Assembly (NCBI GenBank): GCA_964412105.1
Contig: CAYPNM010000008.1
Span: forward strand, 1-64,000
Source: JAKAGZ01 sp964412105
GTDB lineage: Bacteria > Bacteroidota > Ignavibacteria > Ignavibacteriales > Ignavibacteriaceae
Direction of reading: 5' to 3'
Length of the DNA: 64,000 nucleotides
In this document: positions 8,419 to 16,747 of the stretch, piece by piece
Layout of the letters: each line of letters begins with the position of its first letter
Numbering within the stretch: position 1 is the stretch's first letter
Position numbers and translations under genes: made by a program
Notes under the pieces: model-generated
What the model was told of the DNA's origin: nothing
Databases searched by the model: none
Seen by the model: the letters and a program-made list of their open reading frames with translations, nothing else

Positions 8419-9381
8419 TTAGAACACTGAAAAATGTACATAATTTTCAGGATGTTCTCTCAAATCTATTAATAATAAATTGAGATCTTTTATAACTGAA
8501 TTAAATTGTTTATAAAACTTTGAATCATTAAATACACCTCCGGCAAGAGTCGTATCGCTGTCCATTTTGCTCAGCAGGTGGTTTAATTTTACTGTTAAAG
8601 AATTAATATTATTATAAAGTGAATCACTCACAAATAATTTTCCAAGCGATCCCTTTCCGGATTTCACAGAATCTGAAATGGAATTAATATTTCCTGTCAG
8701 CTCGTTCAGATTATCGTACAATGTACTATCATAAGCCAGCTTTCCGATAGTTCCCTTTTTCTGGTTGATTGCTTCTGCAACTGTATTAATATTTTTTAAA
8801 ACTTTATCCAGAGTGTTTCCGGTCCTGGAATCATTGATGAGCGTGCCCACCGCTCCTTTACCGTGGGCAATAGAATCGGTTATGGATTTCATATTTTTCA
8901 TTATACCACCGAAGTCATCCATCATAGGCTCGACTTTATCGGCCAGCTTATCAAATGTCAGTGTTGGTTTAACAGTGATGTACTCCCCTTCCTTTAAAGG
9001 CCGTTCTCCTTTTTGTCCAATTGAGATATCGACAAACTGATCTCCAAGTAATCCGATTGTTTTGACCTGTGCAACCGAATTTACTGTAATATCATTTTTA
9101 TAAGTAGTCAGAATATCCAAAGTAACCTCAACCCCATTCACCCCATCCTTAGTAGAAAACTCTCTGCTTTTTACAGATCCTACTTTTATACCGCCAAGAC
9201 TCACGAGAGATCCGTTATTTAAACCTATTACATTGGGGATGAAAATTTTTAATTCATATTTACTAGAAAGAAAATTGTTCTCTGACCCGACTATGAATAG
9301 GAACACAAAAAGTGCAACAAGTCCTATAAAAACAGTAAGCCCGACTTTAAGGTTAGATAACTTCAGTACATTTTTAGCCAT
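8419..9381 (-). CDS. mlaD: MlaD-family (MCE domain) lipid-transport protein
   Basis: This 320-residue protein has one N-terminal TM anchor (about residues 12-34) and one MCE domain (about 40-120, with VIGLNNGSLVSLGGIKVGSV). A long helical C-terminal region contains three degenerate repeats of the form GKGxxGxL..DSxLYxNLN (around residues 175-275). MCE proteins form hexameric rings that carry phospholipids between the inner and outer membranes. The gene is directly downstream of the matching ATPase and permease, so the trio is a complete Mla/MCE-type importer or exporter core. No MlaB or MlaC partner is visible. Placement inside an inositol-lipid operon suggests a dedicated cargo. Confidence 0.9.
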   Translation of the reverse strand: MAKNVLKLSNLKVGLTVFIGLVALFVFLFIVGSENNFLSSKYELKIFIPNVIGLNNGSLVSLGGIKVGSVKSREFSTKDGVNGVEVTLDILTTYKNDITVNSVAQVKTIGLLGDQFVDISIGQKGERPLKEGEYITVKPTLTFDKLADKVEPMMDDFGGIMKNMKSITDSIAHGKGAVGTLINDSRTGNTLDKVLKNINTVAEAINQKKGTIGKLAYDSTLYDNLNELTGNINSISDSVKSGKGSLGKLFVSDSLYNNINSLTVKLNHLLSKMDSDTTLAGGVFNDSKFYKQFNSVIKDLNLLLIDLREHPENYVHFSVF

Positions 9382-9407
9382 GTTAATTTCTTTTAATTAT
9401 TATAAAA

Positions 9408-10154
9408 TTATTTCTTTAACAGTGCAGCATCCTGAAAAACTTCGTAGAAGAAATCATTTACAAATTTATTGTCAGAATTCAGCATGTCGTGTACTGTTCC
9501 TGCCTGAACGATAGCCCCTTCATTAATAACAGTCAGAGTATCTCCTACGGAAACCGCATCGTGTAAAATATGGGTAACAATTACCGACGTCGCGCCCCTT
9601 TCACTTACCCTTTTTATTAAATCAAGTATAGACTTGGAATTAATCGGATCGAGGCCCGTCGTTGGTTCATCGTAAAGGATTATTTCCGGATCAAATGAAA
9701 GTGCCCTAGCTATAGCCACTCTTTTTTTCATGCCCCCACTTAGCTGGTCCGGATAAATTTTTTCTGTTCCTTTCAAATTTACAAAAGATAAAATTTCTGC
9801 AACTTTGCTCCTAATCTCTTTTGAACTCAACTTGCTGTGTTCACGCAGGAAGAAAGCGACATTATCTTCAACATTTATTGAGTCAAACAAAGCATTAGCC
9901 TGGAAAACTATTCCCGTCCTTCTTCTTAAAGGCATAATTTCGTTTTCAGAGAGTTTAGCAATATTTTTCCCATCTATTAATACACTGCCTGAATCTGGCC
10001 TCCACAGTCCGAGAATAATCTTTAATATAGAACTTTTACCTGCCCCGCTCGGTCCAAGAATAATAGCAATTTCGCCCTTTTTAATGGAAAGTGAAATATC
10101 ACTTAATATTATCTTGCCCGCAAATTCCAGGTTAACGTGAGAAAGTTCTATCAT
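9408..10154 (-). CDS. mlaF: ABC transporter ATPase, MlaF type
   Basis: This 248-residue ATP-binding subunit has Walker A GPSGAGKSS (residues about 34-42), the ABC signature LSGGMKKRVAIARA and Walker B ILYDEPTTGLDP. The GM after SG in the signature and the IVTHILHDA switch region are typical of MCE-associated ATPases rather than generic exporters. It follows the permease by 3 nt and precedes mlaD by 26 nt. It should energise phospholipid movement through MlaE and MlaD at the inner membrane. Confidence 0.92.
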   Translation of the reverse strand: MIELSHVNLEFAGKIILSDISLSIKKGEIAIILGPSGAGKSSILKIILGLWRPDSGSVLIDGKNIAKLSENEIMPLRRRTGIVFQANALFDSINVEDNVAFFLREHSKLSSKEIRSKVAEILSFVNLKGTEKIYPDQLSGGMKKRVAIARALSFDPEIILYDEPTTGLDPINSKSILDLIKRVSERGATSVIVTHILHDAVSVGDTLTVINEGAIVQAGTVHDMLNSDNKFVNDFFYEVFQDAALLKK

Positions 10155-10157
10155 AAA

Positions 10158-10925
10158 CTATAAAAGCTCCCAAACCACTTTTGTAAATATGAAATCAAGG
10201 ACCAAAACTATTAACGAAGAAAAAACAACAGCATTAATTGTGTTTTTACCAAGAGCAACTGTTCCGCCCCTGGTTGAAAACCCATAATAACAACTTATAG
10301 TTGATATAAAGAAAGCAAAGAAAAATGGCTTAATGAAACCAACAAATATATCTTTCATCAATAAAGCCGAAAGAGCGGAATGCCAAAAAAACGATGTATC
10401 GACATTTAAGGATAATTTTGTAACAATCATTCCGCTTAAAATTCCGGATATATCGACTATTGCCGTTAATGGAAGAAACATTATAACTGCAGCAACTGTT
10501 CTCGGGATAACTAGCTTTTGTATCGGACTTGTCCCAAACGCTCTCAAAGCGTCGATTTGTTCGCTAATTTGCATCGATCCAAGTTCTGAAGCGTTTTTAG
10601 CTCCCGTTCTGGCGGCTAGCAATAGGCCTGTTATAACTGGTCCCAACTCTCTTACCATCCCCAGTGATACTGTTCTACCAACAAGTGTCTTGGCGCCAAA
10701 AAGATCCAGCTGATGCCCGGTTTCCAGTGCGAGAATAATACCTACGAAAATTCCTCCGACTAATACCGGTATAAATGCCTTTGCACCGATCCAGTACATT
10801 TCATTTACCGCATCACCCCATGTCCGGTAGAATTTCGAAAGATTTTTAAATATATCCACAAGCATCAGGGTATATTCCTGAAGCCCGTATAATTTTAACT
10901 TAAAAGAATATACAATATCAGTCAT
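10158..10925 (-). CDS. mlaE: MlaE-family ABC permease
   Basis: This 255-residue inner-membrane permease has the MlaE/YrbE signature around residues 85-130 (LGMVRELGPVITGLLLAARTGA and SELGSMQISEQIDALRAFG). It contains about five hydrophobic segments preceded by an amphipathic N-terminal helix, as known for MlaE. It is placed 12 nt after the nucleotidyltransferase and 3 nt before the ATPase. Together with MlaF and MlaD it forms a phospholipid transporter. Transport direction is not determined by sequence. Confidence 0.92.
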   Translation of the reverse strand: MTDIVYSFKLKLYGLQEYTLMLVDIFKNLSKFYRTWGDAVNEMYWIGAKAFIPVLVGGIFVGIILALETGHQLDLFGAKTLVGRTVSLGMVRELGPVITGLLLAARTGAKNASELGSMQISEQIDALRAFGTSPIQKLVIPRTVAAVIMFLPLTAIVDISGILSGMIVTKLSLNVDTSFFWHSALSALLMKDIFVGFIKPFFFAFFISTISCYYGFSTRGGTVALGKNTINAVVFSSLIVLVLDFIFTKVVWELL

Positions 10926-10937
10926 AATGAAAACACT

Positions 10938-11645
10938 TTATTTCTCCTGCTGAGCGGCTAAGAATTCTTCCGCAGTAACAATATCTTTGTAATGATCAAC
11001 ATCGATCATTTTAGAAAACCGGTAGGCATGAATATTATATTTTTTTTCAACCAGGGTTTTTAGAAAATTTCTTAAACGCATCATACCTTTTTCTAAAACG
11101 TCCTGCATTTCATCAAAAATGTTGGTAGAGAAATAATAAAGGCCGCCGGTTGCATATTTTAAATTTACGGCACTATCTTCAAATTTTAAAATCCTTGAAT
11201 CTTTATCGATTTCAACGCATAATGGTTTTTCATCATCTATAAAATCAGTAATGGCAATTATACCATCATATTCTTTATGTGATTCTGACTCATAAATAAA
11301 GTTTTTGAATTCCTCTTCTCTGAAAATTGTATCCACAGTTGTCAGGCAAAATGATTTATTTTCCAAAAATGGTCTCAGAGCGAAAAAACTGTGCAAGGAA
11401 CTGGGAGTGGACTTGATTATAAGGTTGAAAGGAATTGCTAATTTTTTGTTTCTGAGAAATTCATGCACTTCATCAAATTCTTCATTGGTAATGCAACTTA
11501 TTGATTCGGCACCATTTTTAATAGCTATAGACAAAAGTCTATCGATCATCGGAACATTATTTATTTTAACAAGCGGTTTGGGCAATTCAACTGATTCCGC
11601 TTTCAGCCTGGACCCCTCACCAGCAGCAATGATAGCAAAATGCAT
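10938..11645 (-). CDS. Nucleotidyltransferase (sugar/inositol-phosphate type), first gene of the lipid operon
   Basis: The start is taken at ATG 11645 (235 aa), because the GT-A nucleotide-binding motif IIAAGEGSRL then begins at residue 4 as usual; a longer start at 11675 adds ten unlikely residues. The protein shows PKPLVKINNVPMIDRLL, with the activating Lys, and a TTVDTIF metal-binding Asp block. NTP transferases of this kind join NTP to sugar or inositol phosphate; inositol-1-phosphate cytidylyltransferase is a relevant relative. With the CDP-alcohol phosphatidyltransferase and inositol-phosphate synthase in the same operon, a CDP-inositol product is plausible. Ordinary hexose-phosphate substrates cannot be excluded. 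Confidence 0.82.
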   Translation of the reverse strand: MHFAIIAAGEGSRLKAESVELPKPLVKINNVPMIDRLLSIAIKNGAESISCITNEEFDEVHEFLRNKKLAIPFNLIIKSTPSSLHSFFALRPFLENKSFCLTTVDTIFREEEFKNFIYESESHKEYDGIIAITDFIDDEKPLCVEIDKDSRILKFEDSAVNLKYATGGLYYFSTNIFDEMQDVLEKGMMRLRNFLKTLVEKKYNIHAYRFSKMIDVDHYKDIVTAEEFLAAQQEK

Positions 11646-11677
11646 TATTAACTTTCCATGGAAGATAAATAACATAA

Positions 11678-11707
11678 AACCGGCTGCATAATTTTTCCCA
11701 GCCGGTT
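11678..11707 (-). promoter_or_regulatory. Leader hairpin ahead of the inositol-lipid operon
   Basis: AACCGGCTG (11678-11686) and CAGCCGGTT (11699-11707) form a perfect 9-bp stem with a 12-nt loop. On the minus strand it is followed by TTTTATGTTATTT, so it has terminator-like form, only about 30 nt before the operon's first ATG. No gene lies upstream to terminate within 1 kb. A transcription attenuator or a 5' leader structure is therefore possible. Confidence 0.5.
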
Positions 11708-11852
11708 ATCTGATATTAAAATAATTTCAGACTTTAAACTTATGTATATATTATGATATTAAAAAGTATTTCTTTATTGTAATTATGCTGCGAAAGATAA
11801 TGGAATAAATATTTTTCCTGTTCGTACAATGGTTCATTACCATATTAACACA

Positions 11853-11918
11853 CCTTTCCACATGGCTTGTAAACAGCCTTTAAAGAGCCTCCAAACAGCC
11901 TTCGCCAAGCCTTAAATT
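11853..11918. repeat. Degenerate 11-bp tandem repeat, copy 1
   Basis: Units beginning at 11875, 11886, 11897 and 11908 read AGCCTTTAAAG, AGCCTCCAAAC, AGCCTTCGCCA and AGCCTTAAATT: AGCCTY plus five variable bases, in exact 11-bp register. Two weaker units precede them (from 11853 and 11864). The same unit occurs beside the assembly gap at 21787-21830, so this is a dispersed repeat family. Confidence 0.7.
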
Positions 11919-12720
11919 ACCTCTATTATAAGATCTACCCGTTTCTTATTTGGCAGAGCATTGCTTACGAGTCCCCTGCACAATTTCCCATCATTTCTAC
12001 TATTTAAATAATGATTTTTAACATTTAATCTTCGAACTCTGCTTTCCGAATTCTGAATATTTTTTATTTAATTTTTTCTTGACCACTTACTCATCAGCTG
12101 ATTATTTTTTCTCTAGTCTCATTTCAAGGCAGGTTATAATACTATTTCTCCTATATGAAGGCATTAAATTAAGTTAAGCTGTAGCTGACAAATGCATTTT
12201 TCTTTTAAAAAAATGAAAAATTAATAGTTAAAGAGTTTGGAATTTTCAAAAATATGCTTAAATTGAAATAATTCAGTGCATAATTTTGAGGGTTTTCGGG
12301 ATTTTAGTGTTGACTTTAAATTTAATTTTTAGGACGTTAGTTGAAGTTAATTGAGAAGGAAGGTTTAAAGGGTAATTTTTTACAACATTTCAAAACATTT
12401 TAAAATATACCGGACAAAACGGTTGGTAATTAACCACGCATCGTAATTACCATTTGAATGTCTGTCTTTTTAGTTTTCAAATGCTGTAACCCAATTTATC
12501 TCTCTAAGCATCTTCTCATAAAAACTTATTCTGTTCTTTATTTTATTTTTACTGATACCGGTATTTTATCTGTTAGCCGGTATGACTTCTTTTATATTTA
12601 TAGTTATTGCACCACCACTATTTTGATGAAGAAACTTTTGAAGGAATTAATCTTCTTACATAAAAATTGAATAACTATTTTTTGCTTAAACTAACCACTA
12701 ACTAATTTAGGAGAGTAAGT

Positions 12721-12780
12721 ATGAACAGAAATTTTACAATTCATTTAGCCGCATTATTTGATCTCTCTTTTAAAACATAA
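12721..12780 (+). CDS. Possible 19-residue leader peptide or gene relic
   Basis: ATG at 12721 follows AGGAG (12709-12713) at a 7-nt spacing, and the frame closes after 19 codons (begins MNRNFTIHLAALF). It lies 100 nt before the lipoprotein gene that opens the surface-protein operon. It is too short to judge by composition. The ribosome site is as good as those of the real genes nearby, so it may be a leader peptide or the stump of a deleted gene. Confidence 0.25.
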   Translation: MNRNFTIHLAALFDLSFKT

Positions 12781-12882
12781 AACAATTTTTGTATTAATTA
12801 TGAAGGTAAAACCTTTTAGGTCTATCCTTTTATTGTTTCGTGTTTTCTATAATTTAAATAAATAATTCTTTAAGGAGGTTAT

Positions 12883-13677
12883 ATGAGAAAAGCTGATAAA
12901 ATTAAGCTCAGCGTAATAGTCGGTGTCAGCTTATTAGCTTTTGTTGTTGGTTGTGTTGATACATCAGTGCAGCCCCTGCCAACCAGCATTAATTACAAAA
13001 GTGAAGTTAATATAGTGAACCTTACTACAGGTGCTGGTGCAGCGACTTTTACTGTTTATAATGCAACTGTCAACCAGGATTCACTTGCGCATTATACACT
13101 ATTTGCCCCTATCGATTATTCAAGCCCCGCATTTAGTGGTACAGCTGATATGGGGTCGGCATTACCGGCTTCTTCCTACCAGGAAGTACCTTCGGGTACT
13201 AAATCGATAGTTGCTTCTTACGCTAACATAGCTTACAAAGATACTTTCAGATTGGCATTTGACAGTCAGTACAAGATGAGCCTGTTCATTTTTGGCGATA
13301 CTTCCGCTGGTGGCAGAACATATTATAAATCTTTAGAAAGATATACCTGGCAGTCGCCTGGTTCATCGGAAGGTGCTGCTCTATTTCCTTCAGGTGAGTC
13401 AGCGTTTAGATTTGCAAATGGATGTCCTGATGCTAGCTTTCTCCAGATTCAAATTTATGCTGCTGCAAATGATAGTCTCATAGACTTTGGTGATTTTAAT
13501 TATCAGGACGTTGCAAGCTATTACCAATTAGCTGCCGGTAATTATTATTTTCTTATAGTAGGAGATAACAATGTATATGATTCAGTGGCAGTTTCGATGG
13601 GTTCAATGAAAAGATATACTATAGTGAGCTATGATAATAATGCTAATTTACAAAGTAAAGTTCTTACTGACGATTAG
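12883..13677 (+). CDS. Secreted lipoprotein, DUF4397-like
   Basis: This 264-residue protein begins with a basic N terminus, a hydrophobic stretch and a lipobox VVGC (Cys24), so it should be lipid-anchored on the cell surface or in the periplasm. The mature part has repeated beta-rich segments (VNIVNLTTGAGAATFTVYN; AFRFANGCPDASFLQIQIY) resembling DUF4397 proteins of Bacteroidota. The start is supported by AAGGAGG at a 6-nt distance. It lies 32 nt before the TonB-dependent receptor gene, so it may be a receptor-associated lipoprotein in the manner of SusD-like partners, although it is not SusD itself. Function is unknown. Confidence 0.7.
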   Translation: MRKADKIKLSVIVGVSLLAFVVGCVDTSVQPLPTSINYKSEVNIVNLTTGAGAATFTVYNATVNQDSLAHYTLFAPIDYSSPAFSGTADMGSALPASSYQEVPSGTKSIVASYANIAYKDTFRLAFDSQYKMSLFIFGDTSAGGRTYYKSLERYTWQSPGSSEGAALFPSGESAFRFANGCPDASFLQIQIYAAANDSLIDFGDFNYQDVASYYQLAAGNYYFLIVGDNNVYDSVAVSMGSMKRYTIVSYDNNANLQSKVLTDD

Positions 13678-13709
13678 AATAAAAGCAAATTAATTTTATG
13701 GAGGAAACT

Positions 13710-16694
13710 ATGTTTCGTAAATTTTTATCAACCACAATACTAATCCTGCTCTTTGCTATGGTCACATTAGCACAGTCAGGTAAGATTAGTGGTACAATAG
13801 TAGACCGTGAGACAAACCAGCCTCTGATTGGTGCTAATGTTCTTGTCGTTGGTACCAGTCTCGGAGCAGCTACGGACGTCAACGGTAATTACAACATTCT
13901 TAATATACCTGCCGGAACCTACAGCTTAAAAGCTTCTTATTTAGGTTACCAGGATGTTGTAATTGAAGATGTACGTGTAAACTCAGGCTTAACTACACAG
14001 CAGGATTTTAAGCTGCCTACGAAATCACTCGAAACACAAACAGTGGTTATTGTTAGTGAAAGACCACTTATACAGAAAAATGCAACTAATGCTGTGAGAA
14101 TTGTTAATGCCGAAGATCTTGAAACCCTGCCTGTTAGGTCCATCAATTCCGTTCTTCAACTTCAGCCAGGAATTTTTAACCTAGATGGCGTTCTTTATGT
14201 TCGAGGCAGTAGAGCAGATGAAACTAATTATATGGTTGAAGGAGTATCTACCAAGAACATTTTAAGTAATAATGGTGGAAACCTTGTTACTATAATACCG
14301 GACGCTGTTTCACAAATTCAGGTTCAGGCTGGTGGTTCCAGTGCTGAATATGGTAGTGCAAGTGGTGGTATTATTTCACAGGATTTCAGAACAGGTACGG
14401 ATAGTTATCACGCATCTTTCAGATTTGAGACCGATAACTTCGGAAATTATCCTGGTGATAAATTCTTAGGTACATATTCCTATGGTTACACCGATTATAC
14501 GGCTACACTGAGTGGCCCTATTTTAACCGATAAGGTAAAAATATTTATAGCCGGTGAAAACTATTTTAGACGTGATTCAAATCCTATGTTCTTTTATGGA
14601 AACCCGCCGGCCTATGCAGATGGTGCACTCTTTGATACAACAGTTGTTCATCCCAGCACATTGAGTGGTGGAAATCCGGATCACTCATATATATTAAGCT
14701 GGCCGGGTGGAAATATCCTTGGAGATATGCTTAATCGATATACTTTAAATGGAACACTTACTTTTGATTTTAAGCCGTTGATTGTAAGAGTTTCCGGGTC
14801 ATATAACAATCAAATTTCAAGAAATAATAACAGCGATATTGTAAATTATTTCGATTTAGTAAGATTAGGGTACAATAAATCAAGCAATGTATTTTTAAAT
14901 TTAAAAGGCACTTACTTAGTTGCCCCAAATTCATACATAGAAGCAAATGTTAATTATACAGATGACAGGACTAAAAATTATGATCAGTTATTCGGTGATA
15001 ACTATCTGTTATATGGCGATAGCTTAGCAAATGCTCAGGCTGGCTATCCTGGCTTCCGCTCTCGCATAAGCTCAGCTGCAACCGATTATGTCTATGGATT
15101 CCCCTTTAATCCTTACGGAGATCCTTTAGCAGCGCATAATTACCATAACTGGCAAAACTGGGGTGGAAGTCTTGCTTACACGGCCCAGATAGGCAAACAC
15201 GAATTTAAAGCAGGCGGTGAAATACAAACCTGGACAATCAGACAATATAATGTTACTGGATCCGGTTCAATTTTAGATGGTTCATTGACAAGTCCGGATA
15301 TTGCCAGGAATCCTGCAGCGTGGAATTTATACTTGCAGCAGGTTCAATACAATAATATTGGCAATTATGGTTATGACTTTTATGGAAATAAAACCGATGT
15401 AGCTCCATTTGGTCCGCACAAACCCGTAATTGCTGGAGCTTATGTTACAGATAAATTGGAAGTAAGCGATCTGGTAATTGATGCTGGTTTGCGTTTTGAC
15501 TATATAAACCTGGATGCATGGAAGCTAAAAGATCCGTCGAATCCGACCTATAATACTTTTACAAAGCTTGTTCCTGAGTCGCAACTTATTGCCGGAACCA
15601 AGTTCAAATATGTTTCACCGCATATTGGATTCTCCTTCCCTGTAACAGACAGAACAGTTTTCCACTTCCAGTATGGTAAATACGTTCAGGCTCCTGCATT
15701 AACCCAGGCATATACAAGCCCATTTGGACTGACTCGTCAGTTGGTAGGCGGTTTTGCATTTACAAATCCTACAGCCTGGGATCCCCAGCCGGTTAGGACA
15801 ACAGAATATGAAGTAGGATTTACCCAGCAATTTACAGATTTTGCGGCGTTTGATATAACTGCTTATTACAAAGATATAAAAGGGCAGTTGGAATATGCTT
15901 GGCAAAATACTATAGCGGGATCACAAGTTGCCAGATATGCTGTTCTGCTCAATCAGGATTTTGCTACTTCAAAAGGTGTTGAATTAAATCTGAGAATAAG
16001 ACGAGTTAACAGAGTAAGAGCCGAAATAAATTATACTTATTCCAGCGCTCAAGGTACAAATTCGTTCCCGAATAGCGCCTTTGGTTCACAACAAAATGGT
16101 AATTTAGCCCCAACCGTTATACAACCTTTGGATTATAATTTTACTCATAAAGGTTCTTTCAATGTAGATTACAGGTTTGGTAAGGATGATGGTGGCCCGA
16201 TTCTCCAACAGCTTGGGATTAATTTGCTGTTCACATTTAACAGTGGGCACCCTTACACAACTGCATATTGGGGTGGTCTCGGCCAGAATTCTGCCTGGAC
16301 AGGTGGACTATCAACTGATACGAGACAAAGAAGACCTAATGCACCTATTAATGCTAGCACTACACCTTGGAATTATCAACTTGATATGCGTATAGATAAA
16401 ACAGTTCAGATGTTTGATAAGCTTAGTGTTAATTTTTACGTATATGTACAGAACCTCTTGAATACGAAGAATGTAACAAATGTATATACTTATACGGGTA
16501 ATGCTTATGATGATGGGTTCCTGCAGAGATCCGATGCACAGACAATTTTGGCAGGCCCGACATATACAAATAGATTTGCTGATCTATATAACGCTCTTAA
16601 CCTTTCAAATAGAGAAGCATGGATACGAACATTTGGAAGTGATTTGTTTGGTATACCGAGACAGTTGCGTGCAGGATTGTCGATTAATTTTTAA
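13710..16694 (+). CDS. TonB-dependent outer-membrane receptor with CarboxypepD_reg domain
   Basis: The start is placed at ATG 13710 (994 aa), because GGAGG at 13700-13704 sits 5 nt before it; an upstream in-frame ATG at 13698 overlaps that site. A signal peptide (about 1-22) is followed by a carboxypeptidase regulatory-like domain (about 25-110, GTIVDRETNQPLIGANV). Then come a plug domain (about 115-230, with LQLQPGIF and VLYVRGSRADETNYMVEG) and a long beta-barrel ending in aromatic Phe. Such receptors import or bind large ligands across the outer membrane using TonB. It sits between a lipoprotein and a large T9SS-type secreted protein, so it may work with them. Ligand is unknown. Confidence 0.9.
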   Translation: MFRKFLSTTILILLFAMVTLAQSGKISGTIVDRETNQPLIGANVLVVGTSLGAATDVNGNYNILNIPAGTYSLKASYLGYQDVVIEDVRVNSGLTTQQDFKLPTKSLETQTVVIVSERPLIQKNATNAVRIVNAEDLETLPVRSINSVLQLQPGIFNLDGVLYVRGSRADETNYMVEGVSTKNILSNNGGNLVTIIPDAVSQIQVQAGGSSAEYGSASGGIISQDFRTGTDSYHASFRFETDNFGNYPGDKFLGTYSYGYTDYTATLSGPILTDKVKIFIAGENYFRRDSNPMFFYGNPPAYADGALFDTTVVHPSTLSGGNPDHSYILSWPGGNILGDMLNRYTLNGTLTFDFKPLIVRVSGSYNNQISRNNNSDIVNYFDLVRLGYNKSSNVFLNLKGTYLVAPNSYIEANVNYTDDRTKNYDQLFGDNYLLYGDSLANAQAGYPGFRSRISSAATDYVYGFPFNPYGDPLAAHNYHNWQNWGGSLAYTAQIGKHEFKAGGEIQTWTIRQYNVTGSGSILDGSLTSPDIARNPAAWNLYLQQVQYNNIGNYGYDFYGNKTDVAPFGPHKPVIAGAYVTDKLEVSDLVIDAGLRFDYINLDAWKLKDPSNPTYNTFTKLVPESQLIAGTKFKYVSPHIGFSFPVTDRTVFHFQYGKYVQAPALTQAYTSPFGLTRQLVGGFAFTNPTAWDPQPVRTTEYEVGFTQQFTDFAAFDITAYYKDIKGQLEYAWQNTIAGSQVARYAVLLNQDFATSKGVELNLRIRRVNRVRAEINYTYSSAQGTNSFPNSAFGSQQNGNLAPTVIQPLDYNFTHKGSFNVDYRFGKDDGGPILQQLGINLLFTFNSGHPYTTAYWGGLGQNSAWTGGLSTDTRQRRPNAPINASTTPWNYQLDMRIDKTVQMFDKLSVNFYVYVQNLLNTKNVTNVYTYTGNAYDDGFLQRSDAQTILAGPTYTNRFADLYNALNLSNREAWIRTFGSDLFGIPRQLRAGLSINF

Positions 16695-16747
16695 TTCTAA
16701 AGAGGTTCTTACTCTTGATAACAAAAATAATGTGGAGGCTTTTTAAT

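Larger units (their letters stand above)
11710..12882. other. Long gene-poor intergenic region between divergent operons
   Basis: About 1.2 kb with no convincing protein or RNA gene. It separates the minus-strand lipid operon from the plus-strand surface-protein operon and so should hold both promoters, though I cannot place them with confidence. It contains an 11-bp tandem repeat (11853-11918), a 7-bp inverted repeat around 12555-12583 (ATACCGG/CCGGTAT) and a short ORF with a good ribosome site at 12721. A 70-codon open frame at 12458-12670 has no ribosome site or recognisable composition and I do not call it. Confidence 0.6.

Noticed and set aside
11853..11918. Tandem repeat considered as a CRISPR array
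   Set aside because: Units are only 11 bp with no 25-40 bp repeats or spacers, and no cas genes are nearby.
12458..12670. 70-codon open frame in the gene-poor region
   Set aside because: Cys/Phe/Ile-rich AT-driven composition, no ribosome site and no recognisable pattern; likely chance.
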